Assembly: GCA_020544565.1 (NCBI GenBank)
Contig: CP078014.1
Coordinates: 3,784,016-3,848,015, forward strand
From: Bradyrhizobiaceae bacterium
Lineage (GTDB): Bacteria; Pseudomonadota; Alphaproteobacteria; Rhizobiales; Xanthobacteraceae
Reading direction: 5' to 3'
Length of the DNA: 64,000 nt
The notes below the pieces were generated by a model. The model saw only the letters and a program-made list of their open reading frames with translations, did no database searches and was not told the origin of the DNA. Shown here one piece after another: positions 35,317 through 44,430 of this stretch; positions within the stretch are counted from its first letter, which is position 1, and every line of letters begins with the position of its first letter. The translations under genes and the position numbers were made by a program.

Positions 35317-36636
35317 ATGAAGGCGCTGGCCGAGCAGATCTCCGATCTCGACGGCGTCAATATTTATGGCCGCGTGGTCGGCGTGCGCGGCCTGATGGTG
35401 GAGGTCGCGGGGCCGATCCACGCCATGTCGGTCGGCGCGCGCATCGTGATCGAGACCGGGGCCAACCGTTTCATTCCCTGCGAGGTGATCGGCTTCTCCG
35501 GCAGCAACGCGGTGGTGATGCCGTTCGCCGGGCTCGAAGGGGTGCGGCGCGGCTGCCGCGCGGTGATCGCCAATGCCGCGGGGCAGGTCCGCCCGTCGCC
35601 GGCGTGGCTGGGGCGGGTGGTCAACGCCATGGGCGAGCCGATCGACGGCAAGGGCCCGCTGGTCCAGGGGGCGTCGCCGATGCCCTACCGCAATGCGCCG
35701 CCGCCGGCCCATGCGCGCCGGCGCGTCGGCGCGCCGCTCGATCTCGGGGTGCGCTCCCTCAACACCTTCCTGACCTGCTGCCGCGGCCAGCGCATGGGCA
35801 TCTTCGCCGGCTCCGGCGTCGGCAAGTCGGTGCTGCTGTCGATGCTGGCGCGCAACGTCGATGCCGACGTCTCGGTGATCGGGCTGATCGGCGAGCGCGG
35901 CCGCGAGGTGCAGGAGTTCCTGCAGGACGATCTCGGCGAGGACGGCCTTGCGCGCTCGGTGGTGGTGGTGGCGACCTCCGACGAGCCGGCGCTGATGCGG
36001 CGCCAGGCCGCCTACCTCACCCTCGCCATCGCGGAATATTTCCGCGACGAGGGCAAGGACGTCATGTGCATGATGGATTCGGTGACGCGCTTCGCCATGG
36101 CGCAGCGCGAGATCGGCCTGTCCGCGGGCGAACCGCCGACCGCGAAGGGCTATACGCCGACCGTGTTCACCGAATTGCCGAAGCTGCTGGAGCGGGCGGG
36201 CCCGGGCCTTCATGAAGGCACCATCACCGGCATCTTCACGGTGCTGGTGGACGGCGACGATCACAACGAGCCGGTGGCCGATGCCGTGCGCGGCATTCTC
36301 GACGGTCACATCGTCATGGAGCGCGGCATCGCCGAGCGCGGCCGCTATCCGGCCATCAACGTCCTCAAATCGGTGTCGCGGACCATGCCGCGCTCGGCCG
36401 ATCCGGCGTTCCTGCCGGTCATCACCCGCGGCCGCCAAGTGATGGCGACCTATGCCGACATGGAGGAATTGATCCGGCTGGGCGCTTACCGGGCGGGCTC
36501 CAGTCCCGAGGTGGACGAAGCGATCCGCCTGCACGAGCCGCTGGAGGATTTCCTGCGCCAGGGCAAGGACGAGGCCACCGGGCTCGCCGAGGGTTATCGC
36601 CGGCTGCAGCAAATCCTGCAGGATCAAATTGGATAA
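35317..36636 (+). CDS. fliI: FliI flagellar export ATPase
   Basis: From the ATG at 35317 (AAGG eight bases upstream) this encodes 439 residues. It is an F1-beta-like ATPase with Walker A GIFAGSGVGKSVLL (about residue 165), VIGLIGERGREVQEF, Walker B region DVMCMMDSVTRFAMAQREIGL and a SRTMP segment near the C-terminus. FliI powers unfolding and export of flagellar subunits. It is followed by fliJ and divergent from ctrA. Confidence 0.95.
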   Translation: MKALAEQISDLDGVNIYGRVVGVRGLMVEVAGPIHAMSVGARIVIETGANRFIPCEVIGFSGSNAVVMPFAGLEGVRRGCRAVIANAAGQVRPSPAWLGRVVNAMGEPIDGKGPLVQGASPMPYRNAPPPAHARRRVGAPLDLGVRSLNTFLTCCRGQRMGIFAGSGVGKSVLLSMLARNVDADVSVIGLIGERGREVQEFLQDDLGEDGLARSVVVVATSDEPALMRRQAAYLTLAIAEYFRDEGKDVMCMMDSVTRFAMAQREIGLSAGEPPTAKGYTPTVFTELPKLLERAGPGLHEGTITGIFTVLVDGDDHNEPVADAVRGILDGHIVMERGIAERGRYPAINVLKSVSRTMPRSADPAFLPVITRGRQVMATYADMEELIRLGAYRAGSSPEVDEAIRLHEPLEDFLRQGKDEATGLAEGYRRLQQILQDQIG

Positions 36637-36762
36637 ATCTTGGCAACGGAAAGCTAACTTTGTCGCGCCATGATCCCCGCATCTGTGTTCGACCGGAGGG
36701 GCCCGTGGGGGGATGCCGGTTGTGTCCCGCCTTGAGACGGGACTTCTGGGGAGTACGAGTCG

Positions 36763-37182
36763 ATGAAGTCACGTGAAACGCTGATCCGCCTGAAGAAATT
36801 TCAGGTCGACGAGAAGCGCCGCAGGGTCGTCCAGATCGAGACCATGATCGCCGATTTCCAGCGGATGTCCGTCGATCTGGAGCGCGAGATCCAGCACGAG
36901 CAGGATCGCGCCGGCATTCAGGATCCGTCCCACTTCGCCTATCCGACCTACGCCAAGGCGGCGATCCAGCGCCGCGAGAATCTGACCCGCTCCGCCGACG
37001 AATTGCGCGCTCAGCTTGAGGACGCCAAGGCCGTACTCGGCGAGGCGTTCGAGGCATTGAAGAAGGTCGAACTGCTCGACGAGCGCGACCAGGCGCGCGA
37101 GCGCGCCGAGGAAAGCGCCCGTGAGCAGGCGGACCTCGACAGCATCGGCTTGATGCGCTCCCGGCTCGGCGCCATCGCCTGA
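36763..37182 (+). CDS. fliJ: FliJ-like flagellar export chaperone
   Basis: This 139-residue, almost wholly helical coiled-coil protein (LIRLKKFQVDEKRRRVVQIE, ELRAQLEDAKAVLGEAFEAL) follows fliI by 126 bases. Size, charge pattern and position match FliJ, which binds the FliI ring and FlhA. Sequence conservation in this family is low, so the call rests partly on position. Confidence 0.8.
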   Translation: MKSRETLIRLKKFQVDEKRRRVVQIETMIADFQRMSVDLEREIQHEQDRAGIQDPSHFAYPTYAKAAIQRRENLTRSADELRAQLEDAKAVLGEAFEALKKVELLDERDQARERAEESAREQADLDSIGLMRSRLGAIA

Positions 37183-37312
37183 CGCCCGCGAGCCTCGCTC
37201 GTCGGCCCGGCAGCCGAACCCAGGCAGTCCGGCACCGGCGCGGCCCGTCGTTGCGGGGCGGCGACGGCTATCAAAGACGTTGGTTTTCTCGCGCGCCTTG
37301 CGCAATATTCGG

Positions 37313-37335
37313 ACCCGGGCCTCGCGCCCGGGTTT
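37313..37335 (+). terminator. Probable terminator after fliIJ
   Basis: ACCCGGGC at 37313-37320 and GCCCGGGT at 37326-37333 form an 8-bp stem with a 5-nt loop, followed by a short TTT. The T tract is weak, so efficiency is uncertain. It lies between fliJ and the sigma-factor gene. Confidence 0.55.
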
Positions 37336-37407
37336 CGTATGTCCGGGCATTGCTGCGGAGTGGATGCCGACAGGATATGCTACCGTTAAGAAAGTCAGGG
37401 GCCGCAG

Positions 37408-37980
37408 ATGGAGGGCGGTCGGTGGCGTGACGTGGGGGAGGGGGAATTGACGCAGGCTGAACTCGTCGGACTGCTCGCGTCGGTTGGCAGGCGCGACGAG
37501 ACTGCGTTCGCGCAGCTTTATGAGGCGACCTGCGCCAGGCTGTTCGGCATGGTGCTGCGCATCGTGCGGCATCAGGATGTGGCCGAGGAGGTCGTGCAGG
37601 AAGCCTATGTGCGGATCTGGCACAGCGCTGGCCAGTTCAATCCGGACCTCGCCGCGCCGATCGCATGGATGGCCTCGATCGCGCGCAAGCGGGCGATCGA
37701 CGTGGTGCGCAAGCGCGGTGAGCCGCTGAACGGTGAGGCGGCGGTGGCGTCGGATACACCGGAGCCGATCGCACGACAGGAGATGTCGGAGGATTTGAGC
37801 AGCCTGCTCGCCTGCGTCGGCCGGCTCGATCCGGAAGCGCAGAAACTGGTGCTGCTCGCCTATTACAACGGCTGGAGCCGCGCCCAACTGGCGGAGAAAT
37901 TCGCCTTGCCGCCGGACGCCGTGCGGGCCTCGCTGCGGCAGAGCATGATGGATCTTCGCCCATGTCTCGGCCTGGCCTGA
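37408..37980 (+). CDS. ECF-family RNA polymerase sigma factor
   Basis: This 190-residue protein has sigma-2 (FAQLYEATCARLFGMVLRIV, EEVVQEAYVRIW) and sigma-4 (LLAYYNGWSRAQLAEKFALP) regions, as in SigK-like ECF sigma factors that pair with RskA-type anti-sigma proteins. A TTG at 37447 right after GGAGGGGG is a plausible alternative start, giving 177 residues. The next gene encodes a membrane anti-sigma factor, so activity is probably released by an envelope signal. Confidence 0.88.
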   Translation: MEGGRWRDVGEGELTQAELVGLLASVGRRDETAFAQLYEATCARLFGMVLRIVRHQDVAEEVVQEAYVRIWHSAGQFNPDLAAPIAWMASIARKRAIDVVRKRGEPLNGEAAVASDTPEPIARQEMSEDLSSLLACVGRLDPEAQKLVLLAYYNGWSRAQLAEKFALPPDAVRASLRQSMMDLRPCLGLA

Positions 37981-37997
37981 CCCGTGGTTTGCATGAC

Positions 37998-39140
37998 ATG
38001 ACCTACAGCGACGATCATATCGCGCTGGCGGCGGAATATGCCCTCGGCACCCTGAGCGCCGACGAGCGTGCGCTGGTCGAGACCATGATGATCGTCGATC
38101 ACGGCTTCAAGGAAGTGGTCGAGGCGTGGGACCTCAAGTTCAGTCCGCTGCATCGGATGGTCGCCGCCGTGGAGCCGCCGGCCCATGTCTGGGACTTCAT
38201 CAAGCTCGCCGCTGGGCTGACCGGCGGACGGGCGAGCGCGGCGGGTGATCCTGCGATAAGTGAGGATGCGCCCGCGCAGGACGAGCCGGCCGAGCATCCT
38301 GATCCGGCCGTATCGCAACCCGTTGACGAAGCACCAGCCGACACCGGGGCGGCGCATCCGGCGCCCGTCGCACCGCACGGCGGTGTTGTTACGCCCGAGG
38401 AGTCGATGGCGGACGTGGCCGCCATCACCGCAGCGGCGGAACAAGCCTGGGCGGCGGCCCAGACCCAGCCCCGGCCTGAGAGCGTGACCGACGACGCCAC
38501 TGAGACGCTGTCATCCGGCGAGCCGGCTATCCCGCTATCCGCCAATCCCGCGGAGCCGGGCGGGCCGGCCGTGTCGGATGCTGCCGGATCGCGGCCACGC
38601 GGCCGCGGCGCGCTGGTGTACGGCATCGCGATGACCGGCGTGGCTGCGGCGCTTGCCGGGGTGATCGCGCTGCAGGCCCATCGGCCGGACCTGCTGCCTG
38701 AGCCGTTGCGGGTGAAGCCGGTGGTGCGGACCGTGGAGGTGGCGGCGCCCGCCCCGGCTGCGGGCGCGCAATGGGTCGCGATGCTGCAACGGACCCCCGG
38801 CTCACCGGCCTTCATTCTCACCGTCGATGCGGCGAGCCGCACGTTCACCGCGCGCAAGATCGCCGCGCCGTCGGAACCCGGCAAGAGTTACGAGCTGTGG
38901 CTGGTGTCCGACAAGCTTGGGCCGCCGCGTTCGCTCGGGGTGATCGGCAACAGCGACTTCACCATCCGCCCGTCGCTGGCCGCCTATGACGCCGACACCA
39001 TCGCCCGGGCGCGGTACATCATCACCGTCGAGCCCCAGGGTGGCTCGCCCAACGGCGTCGTAACCGGGCCCACCGTCTATGCCGGACGGCTGATCGAAAG
39101 CGTGCCCGCGCTTGCCGCGGCGGGGCCGGCATCGCGCTGA
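37998..39140 (+). CDS. RskA-like anti-sigma factor
   Basis: From the ATG at 37998 this encodes 380 residues; an ATG at 37962 would overlap the sigma gene. The N-terminal anti-sigma part shows DHIALAAEYALGTLSADERA without zinc ligands, followed by a long Pro/Ala/Glu-rich linker (about 90-200). One TM helix is ALVYGIAMTGVAAALAGVIA. The periplasmic C-terminal RskA domain shows GKSYELWLVSD and PRSLGVI. It should hold the upstream sigma factor at the membrane. The linker is unusually long. A strong terminator follows. Confidence 0.87.
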   Translation: MTYSDDHIALAAEYALGTLSADERALVETMMIVDHGFKEVVEAWDLKFSPLHRMVAAVEPPAHVWDFIKLAAGLTGGRASAAGDPAISEDAPAQDEPAEHPDPAVSQPVDEAPADTGAAHPAPVAPHGGVVTPEESMADVAAITAAAEQAWAAAQTQPRPESVTDDATETLSSGEPAIPLSANPAEPGGPAVSDAAGSRPRGRGALVYGIAMTGVAAALAGVIALQAHRPDLLPEPLRVKPVVRTVEVAAPAPAAGAQWVAMLQRTPGSPAFILTVDAASRTFTARKIAAPSEPGKSYELWLVSDKLGPPRSLGVIGNSDFTIRPSLAAYDADTIARARYIITVEPQGGSPNGVVTGPTVYAGRLIESVPALAAAGPASR

Positions 39141-39177
39141 GCGCAAGGCGCGCCCCGCATTTATTCAGGCAACAAAA

Positions 39178-39204
39178 AACGCCCGTGGGGAGCGGGCGTT
39201 TTCT
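39178..39204 (+). terminator. Rho-independent terminator after the anti-sigma gene
   Basis: AACGCCCG at 39178-39185 and CGGGCGTT at 39193-39200 form a perfect 8-bp stem with loop TGGGGAG, followed by TTCT and preceded by an A-run, so it may work in both directions. A second inverted repeat, TCACAAGGC (39233-39241) and GCCTTGTGA (39265-39273), lies just past the convergent small gene and may end its transcript. Confidence 0.82.
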
Positions 39205-39302
39205 GGTCTCAGACTTGGGGTCTTCTGAGCACTCACAAGGCGACTTCGGGGGGCGGGGAAGAGAGCCTTGTGAATCGGTGAATTCTGTTGTTGCGCCTCT
39301 CG

Positions 39303-39515
39303 TCAGCGGATCATCGAGGTGTCGGAACTGGTCATCACCACGGCCTTGCCGGCCTTGATCACCGGCGTGCTGGCGCGGGCGGTCTGGGCGAGATCGCCAT
39401 CGGTGGCGAGGCGGGCGGAGATGCCAAAGCCCGCGACACCGATCGCCGCCACAAGCGCGACGACCACGATCTTCAGGTGGGTCATACGATCCGCACTGTA
39501 AAACGAATGGTTCAT
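39303..39515 (-). CDS. Small single-pass exported or membrane protein
   Basis: GGGAGG five bases upstream supports the ATG at 39515, giving 70 residues. A hydrophobic helix (about residues 14-32, LKIVVVALVAAIGVAGFGI) is followed by a short polar tail ending TSSDTSMIR. I have seen similar short proteins in Bradyrhizobium-type genomes but know no function. It is well supported by its ribosome-binding site and lies between the sigma operon and flhA. Confidence 0.65.
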   Translation of the reverse strand: MNHSFYSADRMTHLKIVVVALVAAIGVAGFGISARLATDGDLAQTARASTPVIKAGKAVVMTSSDTSMIR

Positions 39516-39814
39516 CACAACCTCCCGCGACTTCCGGTGCCTTTGGACGTTGGTGTCGCCCGCCGGCCCGTTGGTTCGATTGCCTGTTGTAACGAACGTA
39601 ATTGAACGGGATTTGTTTCCAAGACGGCTTCACAAACGAGTGAAATCTCTTGAAGTTCCGAGAGACTCGTAAACCACTCAGTAATTCTTATTTAAATTCA
39701 ATATCTTATTGTGATTCGAGATTTTGCTCGACCCCGCGATATTTTTTGCGGGCGAACGAAATGCTTGTCTGTAGCAAAAATATCGCAGGAATTCGGCGCG
39801 GTTCAGGTGGGCGG
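39516..39814. other. AT-rich gap with no gene seen
   Basis: About 300 bases between the small exported protein and the flhA stop are AT-richer than the neighbours. A small inverted repeat CCCGC...GCGGG spans about 39735-39753 with an A/T-rich loop. No open frame with coding character and no RNA gene was recognised. Confidence 0.5.
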
Positions 39815-41950
39815 CTAGATGCTGCCGACGGTCTTCAGCCGGGCGCGGGGATGGATTTCCGCCTGCGACAGCACAGTGGTCTGGGCGCGGAAACGTTCCA
39901 CCAGCGAGCGCACGAACGGGCGGATCGCTGCCGAGGTCACCAGCACCGGGGCTTCGCCTTCGCGCGCGGCCTGCTCGAAGCGGTCGCGCACCAGCGTCAT
40001 GAATTCCGACAGCTTCGACGGCTGCATGGCGAGGCTGCGCTCCTCGCCGGTGCCGATCAGGGATTCGGCGAAAGCCTGCTCCCATTTTGCGCTGAGCGCG
40101 ATCAGCGGCAGGTAGCCGTTCATCGAGGTGTTCTGCGCGCAGATCTGCCGCGCCAGCCGCGCCCGCACATGCTCCACCACCGTCGCCGGATTGCGCGAGA
40201 AGGCGAGCGCCTCGGCGATGCCTTCGAGAATGGTCGAGAGGTCGCGGATCGAGATGCGCTCGGCCAGCAGCAATTGCAGCACGCGCTGGATGCCGGACAC
40301 GGTGATCTGGCCCGGCACGATGTCCTTGACCAGTTCGCCCTGTTCCTTCGGCAGGTCCTTGAGCAGCTTCTGCACCTCGCCGTAGGACAGCAGGTCCGAC
40401 ATGTTGCCCTTGAGCAGTTCGGTGAGATGGGTCGAGAGCACGGTGGGAGCGTCCACCACGGTGTAGCCCTTGAGCGAGGCCTCCTCCTTGAGCGAGGCGT
40501 CGACCCATGTCGCCGGCAGACCGAAGGTCGGCTCGGTGGTGTGGGTGCCGGGCACGGTGACCGGGTTGCCGGCCGGGTCCATCACCATGAACTGGTTGGC
40601 CCAGATGCGGCCGGTGCCGGCGTCCACTTCCTTGATCTTGATGACGTAGGTGTTGGCTTCGAGCTGGACGTTGTCGAGGATGCGCACCGCCGGCATGACG
40701 AAGCCCATCTCGGTGGCGAGCGAGCGGCGCAGCGCCTTGATCTGCTCGGTCAGGCGGTCGGTGCCGTCGGGTCCGTTGACCAGCGGCAGCAGCGCGTAGC
40801 CGAGCTCGACCTTGAGGTCGTCGATCTTGAGCGCGCTGGAGATCGGCTCCTCGGCTGCGGTGCCGCCGGCCGCGGTGTCCGCCGCCGGCTGGGCCTGCGT
40901 GCGGGTTTCCTCGATCTTGGCGGCGCGGTTGCGGTTCTGCGCGCTCCAGGCGAGCCAGCCCGCGCCGCCGCCGAGGATCAGGAACGGCAGCATCGGGATG
41001 CCCGGCAGCAGCGCCAGCACCAGCATGACGCCGGAGGACATGCCGAGCGCCTGCGGATAGCCCGACAACTGCTTCATCAGCGCCTTGTCGGCGGCGCCGC
41101 TGATGCCGGCCTTCGACACCAGAAGGCCGGCGGCGGTGGAGACGATCAGCGCCGGCACCTGGGTGACGAGGCCGTCGCCTACGGTCAGCAGGGTGTAGGT
41201 GCGGGCTGCTTCGGAGAACGGCATGCCTTGCTGGGCGACGCCGATGATGATGCCGCCGATCACGTTGATGAACACCACCAAAAGGCCGGCGATGGCGTCG
41301 CCGCGCACGAATTTGGAGGCGCCGTCCATGGCGCCGAAGAAACCGCTTTCGTCTTCCAGGTCCTTGCGGCGCTGCTTGGCGGTCTTCTCGTCGATCAGCC
41401 CGGCGGACAGGTCGGCGTCGATCGCCATCTGCTTGCCCGGCATCGAATCGAGGTGGAAGCGCGCCGCCACTTCGGCGATGCGGCCTGAGCCCTTGGTGAT
41501 GACGACGAAGTTGACGATGACCAGGATCGTGAAGACGATGATGCCGATGACGAAATTGCCGCCCATCACGAAGCTGCCGAACGCCTCGATGACGTGGCCG
41601 GCGGCGGCGGTGCCCTCGTGGCCGTGCGACAGGATCAGCCGCGTGGAGGCGAGGTTGAGCGACAGCCGCAGCATGGTGGCGATCAGCAGCACGGTGGGAA
41701 ACGCCGAGAATTCCAGCGGCGCCTGAATGAACAGCGCGGTCATCAGGATCAGGATCGACAGCGTGATCGAGATCGCCAGGAACAGGTCCAGCACCACCGG
41801 CGGCAGCGGCAGGATCAGGACCACGAGGATGGTCAGGACGCCGAAAGCGAGCGCGAGGTCCCCGCGTTTGAGCAGGGTGCCGAGGTCGGCGATCCTGGTG
41901 AAACTGGAACTCCTGGCCGCCTGACCCTGGCCCGCCGTCACGTCCACCAT
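39815..41950 (-). CDS. flhA: FlhA flagellar export gate protein
   Basis: From the ATG at 41950 (GGGGAAG eight bases upstream) this encodes 711 residues. The N-terminal half has about eight TM helices with the FHIPEP-family segments STRLILSHGHEG, KGSGRIAEVAARFHLD, GKQMAIDADLSAG and VTQVPALIVSTAAG. The C-terminal cytoplasmic domain follows from about residue 350. It forms the export gate to which FliI and FliJ dock. In-frame codons up to 42100 are not needed. A CtrA-like box lies about 170 bases upstream. Confidence 0.95.
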   Translation of the reverse strand: MVDVTAGQGQAARSSSFTRIADLGTLLKRGDLALAFGVLTILVVLILPLPPVVLDLFLAISITLSILILMTALFIQAPLEFSAFPTVLLIATMLRLSLNLASTRLILSHGHEGTAAAGHVIEAFGSFVMGGNFVIGIIVFTILVIVNFVVITKGSGRIAEVAARFHLDSMPGKQMAIDADLSAGLIDEKTAKQRRKDLEDESGFFGAMDGASKFVRGDAIAGLLVVFINVIGGIIIGVAQQGMPFSEAARTYTLLTVGDGLVTQVPALIVSTAAGLLVSKAGISGAADKALMKQLSGYPQALGMSSGVMLVLALLPGIPMLPFLILGGGAGWLAWSAQNRNRAAKIEETRTQAQPAADTAAGGTAAEEPISSALKIDDLKVELGYALLPLVNGPDGTDRLTEQIKALRRSLATEMGFVMPAVRILDNVQLEANTYVIKIKEVDAGTGRIWANQFMVMDPAGNPVTVPGTHTTEPTFGLPATWVDASLKEEASLKGYTVVDAPTVLSTHLTELLKGNMSDLLSYGEVQKLLKDLPKEQGELVKDIVPGQITVSGIQRVLQLLLAERISIRDLSTILEGIAEALAFSRNPATVVEHVRARLARQICAQNTSMNGYLPLIALSAKWEQAFAESLIGTGEERSLAMQPSKLSEFMTLVRDRFEQAAREGEAPVLVTSAAIRPFVRSLVERFRAQTTVLSQAEIHPRARLKTVGSI

Positions 41951-42094
41951 CGTCGCCGCTTCCCCCCGCGCGTGCCGCTCGCGCATTCCAAAGGTCTGGG
42001 CGGCCGCTGATGGGCCGCCGCTCCTAAAGTGAGGCACCGCGCTGGCGTCCACGGGCATCCCCGCTCTGCACGACCGACGACACTCGACTTCACT

Positions 42095-42134
42095 GGGCAA
42101 AATTTGCCCGGTGTATGGTTAGCAAACGGTTAAC
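42095..42134 (-). promoter_or_regulatory. CtrA-like box TTAG-N7-TTAAC and adjacent palindrome upstream of flhA
   Basis: TTAG at 42119-42122, seven bases, then TTAAC at 42130-42134 closely fit the CtrA consensus TTAA-N7-TTAA. Ten bases away is GGGCAAA-A-TTTGCCC (42095-42109), a 7-bp palindrome. Both sit between flhA and the divergent MFS gene. Regulation of flhA by CtrA is inferred. Confidence 0.55.
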
Positions 42135-42244
42135 GGGACGCGCCGCCGCCCGAATTGCGTGATGGCGTGGAATAACATTCTCGCATATGCCCTATTTCGG
42201 CGAATGTCTTGACCCGGACGGCAAGGCCGGGAAGGTTGCGTGCT

Positions 42245-43480
42245 GTGCCGAATTCCATCGAATCTCCAGCGATGTCCGCTGTCTTTGTCCCCGACTCGCG
42301 CGCCGCGTGGGTGCGGCTGCTGATTGCCCTGGTCATCGGTTCCATCGGCAGCGTCGGAATGTGGTCGGTGGTGGTGGTGATTCCCGTTGTGCAGGCAGAT
42401 TTCAGCGCCACCCGCGGCGCGGCGTCGCTCGCCTTCACCTGTGCCATGCTGGGCTTCGGCCTCGGCGGCGTCGGCATCGGCAAGCTGTCGGATCGTCTCG
42501 GCATCGTGTCGGCCATCGCCATCGGCACGGCGGCGATGATGCTGGGCTATGTCGGTGCCGGCTATTCGGGCGCGCTGTGGCAGTTCAATCTGATGCACTT
42601 TCTGATCGGGCTCGGGGCGGCGGCGACCTTCGGCCCGCTGATGACGGAAGCCTCGCACTGGTTCGAACGCCATCGCGGCCTCGCGGTCACCATCGCGGCC
42701 AGCGGCAATTATATCGCGGGCACGTTCTGGCCGACCGTGGTCGAGCGCGCCGTGGCCTATGCCGGATGGCGCGCCACCCATGTCGCGCTTGGTCTCGGCT
42801 GCGGGCTGGCGATGGTGCTGCTTGTCGCGCTGCTGCGCTGGCAGATGGGGCGTGCGACGGCGCGCTCTCATGCCGGCGCGCCGCCGCCGCGCGTTGATCT
42901 CAATCTCGGCGCCAATGCGCTGACGGTGATGCTGTGTATCGCCGCCATCGCCTGTTGCGTGGCGATGGCGATGCCGCAGGTTCACATCGTCGCCTATTGC
43001 GGCGATCTCGGCTACGGCATGGCGCGGGGCGCGGAAATGCTGTCGCTGATGCTGGGCTTCGGCATCATCAGCCGGATCGGCTCCGGCTTCCTGGCCGACC
43101 GTATCGGTGGCCTGCGCACGCTGCTGCTGGGCTCGGTGGCACAGGGCGTGGCGCTGCTGTTCTATCTGTTCTTCGACAGCCTGGCCTCGCTCTATGTCAT
43201 TTCCGCGATGTTCGGCCTGTTCCAGGGCGGCATCGTGCCGAGCTACGCCATCATCGTCCGGGAAACGATGCCCGCCAGTCAGGCTGCGACCCGTGTCGGC
43301 CTCGTGATTTTCGCGTCGGTGATCGGCATGTCGTTCGGAGGCTGGGTGTCCGGCGCGATCTTCGATGCCACCGGCTCCTATGCGGCCGCGTTCCTCAATG
43401 GCGTCGGCTGGAACGCGCTGAACATCACCATCGTGGTGGTGCTGCTGTTGCGCGCGCGGCGCCGGCTGGCCTTCGCCTGA
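42245..43480 (+). CDS. Major facilitator superfamily transporter
   Basis: This protein of about 411 residues has 12 hydrophobic helices. The loop motif GKLSDRLGIVSA between helices 2 and 3 and its second-half counterpart DRIGGLRTLL identify the MFS. The start is uncertain: GTG at 42245 has AAGG upstream, while ATG at 42272 would trim nine residues. It may belong to the oxalate/formate or monocarboxylate group, but the substrate cannot be assigned. It is divergent from flhA. Confidence 0.85.
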   Translation: MPNSIESPAMSAVFVPDSRAAWVRLLIALVIGSIGSVGMWSVVVVIPVVQADFSATRGAASLAFTCAMLGFGLGGVGIGKLSDRLGIVSAIAIGTAAMMLGYVGAGYSGALWQFNLMHFLIGLGAAATFGPLMTEASHWFERHRGLAVTIAASGNYIAGTFWPTVVERAVAYAGWRATHVALGLGCGLAMVLLVALLRWQMGRATARSHAGAPPPRVDLNLGANALTVMLCIAAIACCVAMAMPQVHIVAYCGDLGYGMARGAEMLSLMLGFGIISRIGSGFLADRIGGLRTLLLGSVAQGVALLFYLFFDSLASLYVISAMFGLFQGGIVPSYAIIVRETMPASQAATRVGLVIFASVIGMSFGGWVSGAIFDATGSYAAAFLNGVGWNALNITIVVVLLLRARRRLAFA

Positions 43481-43625
43481 CGGCGGTGCGTTACGGCAGC
43501 CCACCGTATCGCGGACAATCGGGATCTGGCTCCGCGCTGCGGGAACGACAAGGCCGGTTGCCCGGCGATCCTCGCCATTGTAAGGGGTGGGGACGCCACG
43601 TGCGGCATGAACCGCAAGGCTGGCG

Positions 43626-43701
43626 GGGCCTGTAGCTCAATGGTTAGAGCCGACCGCTCATAACGGTCTGGTTGCAGGTTCGAGTCCTGCCGGGCCCACC
43701 A
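43626..43701 (+). tRNA. tRNA with anticodon CAT, probably tRNA-Ile2
   Basis: Acceptor GGGCCTG/CGGGCCC, D stem GCTC/GAGC, anticodon stem GACCG/CGGTC around loop CTCATAA (anticodon CAT) and T stem GCAGG/CCTGC with loop TTCGAGT, then ACCA. The D loop AATGGTTA and variable loop resemble E. coli tRNA-Ile2 (lysidine-modified) more than elongator tRNA-Met, but sequence alone does not settle this. A hairpin CCACCACA (43696-43703)/TGTGGTGG (43715-43722) overlaps the CCA end. A recombinase remnant abuts the 3' end. Confidence 0.9.
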
Positions 43702-44227
43702 CACAGTCCTCCGCTGTGGTGGTCGCTTGGCGTTGCTGATCAAGTTTGGTCTGAACGACATCAAACAGCTTGCGATCAAGGATTGGCTTCTGCGCGCCTT
43801 GCAGGACCTCGTTTCTGTATTTGACCTCGCCGATATAGAAACGGTTGCGGAGAAGATGAGCACCCGGTCCCCGGCCAAAAGGGATGCCTCCGATGATTTT
43901 GCCGGTTGATAGAAGCCGGCGTTTCGTTGTGATCCCGCTCCTTTTTAGATCCTCAAGGAGAGCACCGATTAGATCCTCAAGGAGAGCAACGATGCTTCCG
44001 AGTTCGAGATAGCGGCGGTAAATATGACGAACGGTCTTGGCCTCACTCTCGACAACGGTGATTTTACGATCTTTGGCCTTGTAGCCGAGCGGAACGACGC
44101 CCCCAACCCAGATACCCTTGCGTTTCGAGGCTGCTATTTTGTCTCGAATACGCTCCGACGTGACCTCACGTTCGAACTGGGCGAAGGACAGCAGCACATT
44201 GAGTGTCAGGCAAACCGGAGCTGTATC
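43658..44227 (-). pseudogene. Serine recombinase remnant (N-terminal catalytic half lost)
   Basis: The frame begins in mid-protein with LTLNVLLSFAQFEREVT and ERIRDKIAASKRKG, the end of the resolvase catalytic domain. It continues through the Recombinase domain (GGVVPLGY, KTVRHIYRRYLELGS) and part of the zinc-ribbon region, then runs into the tRNA and ends in unrelated residues. The catalytic-Ser part is absent and a stop lies just upstream at about 44240. A 24-bp tandem duplication inserts eight residues. It is a decayed integrase-like gene next to a tRNA. Confidence 0.75.
43946..43993. repeat. 24-bp tandem duplication in the recombinase remnant
   Basis: Bases 43946-43969 are repeated at 43970-43993 with one mismatch. 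In the recombinase frame this duplicates an ALLEDL-type octapeptide without shifting the frame. It is probably a replication-slippage event in a gene no longer under selection. Confidence 0.85.
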
Positions 44228-44254
44228 GAGTGATCGAGGTCAAGGACACGATTG

Positions 44255-44430
44255 AGCGGCCGTAACGTTGGCTTGCCATGCGACACGATCGAAATCCACG
44301 GCCAGCGCATGCGTATCTGGGGCGTCGACGCCCCGAGAGCGATCAGCTTTGCCGCGGCTCGGACAGCTGCATCCGCTCCGTCGGCGCCATCGATGTCGGC
44401 ATCGGCGCGGGCCGCTAGGCGCCAAGACCT
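44255..44430 (+). pseudogene. Nuclease (SNase/thermonuclease-like) remnant
   Basis: One frame reads DTIEIHGQRMRIWGVDAP, the start of a staphylococcal-nuclease-like domain. The continuation APESDQLCRGSDS is in another frame, so there is a frameshift near 44330, followed by a stop. No signal peptide or intact start remains. It lies in a decayed stretch between the recombinase remnant and a DUF2336 gene. No other gene is seen in 44431-44662. Confidence 0.6.

Noticed and set aside
43626..43701. Calling the CAT tRNA elongator Met with certainty
   Set aside because: The D loop and variable loop look more like tRNA-Ile2. The identity depends on lysidine modification and cannot be fixed from sequence alone.
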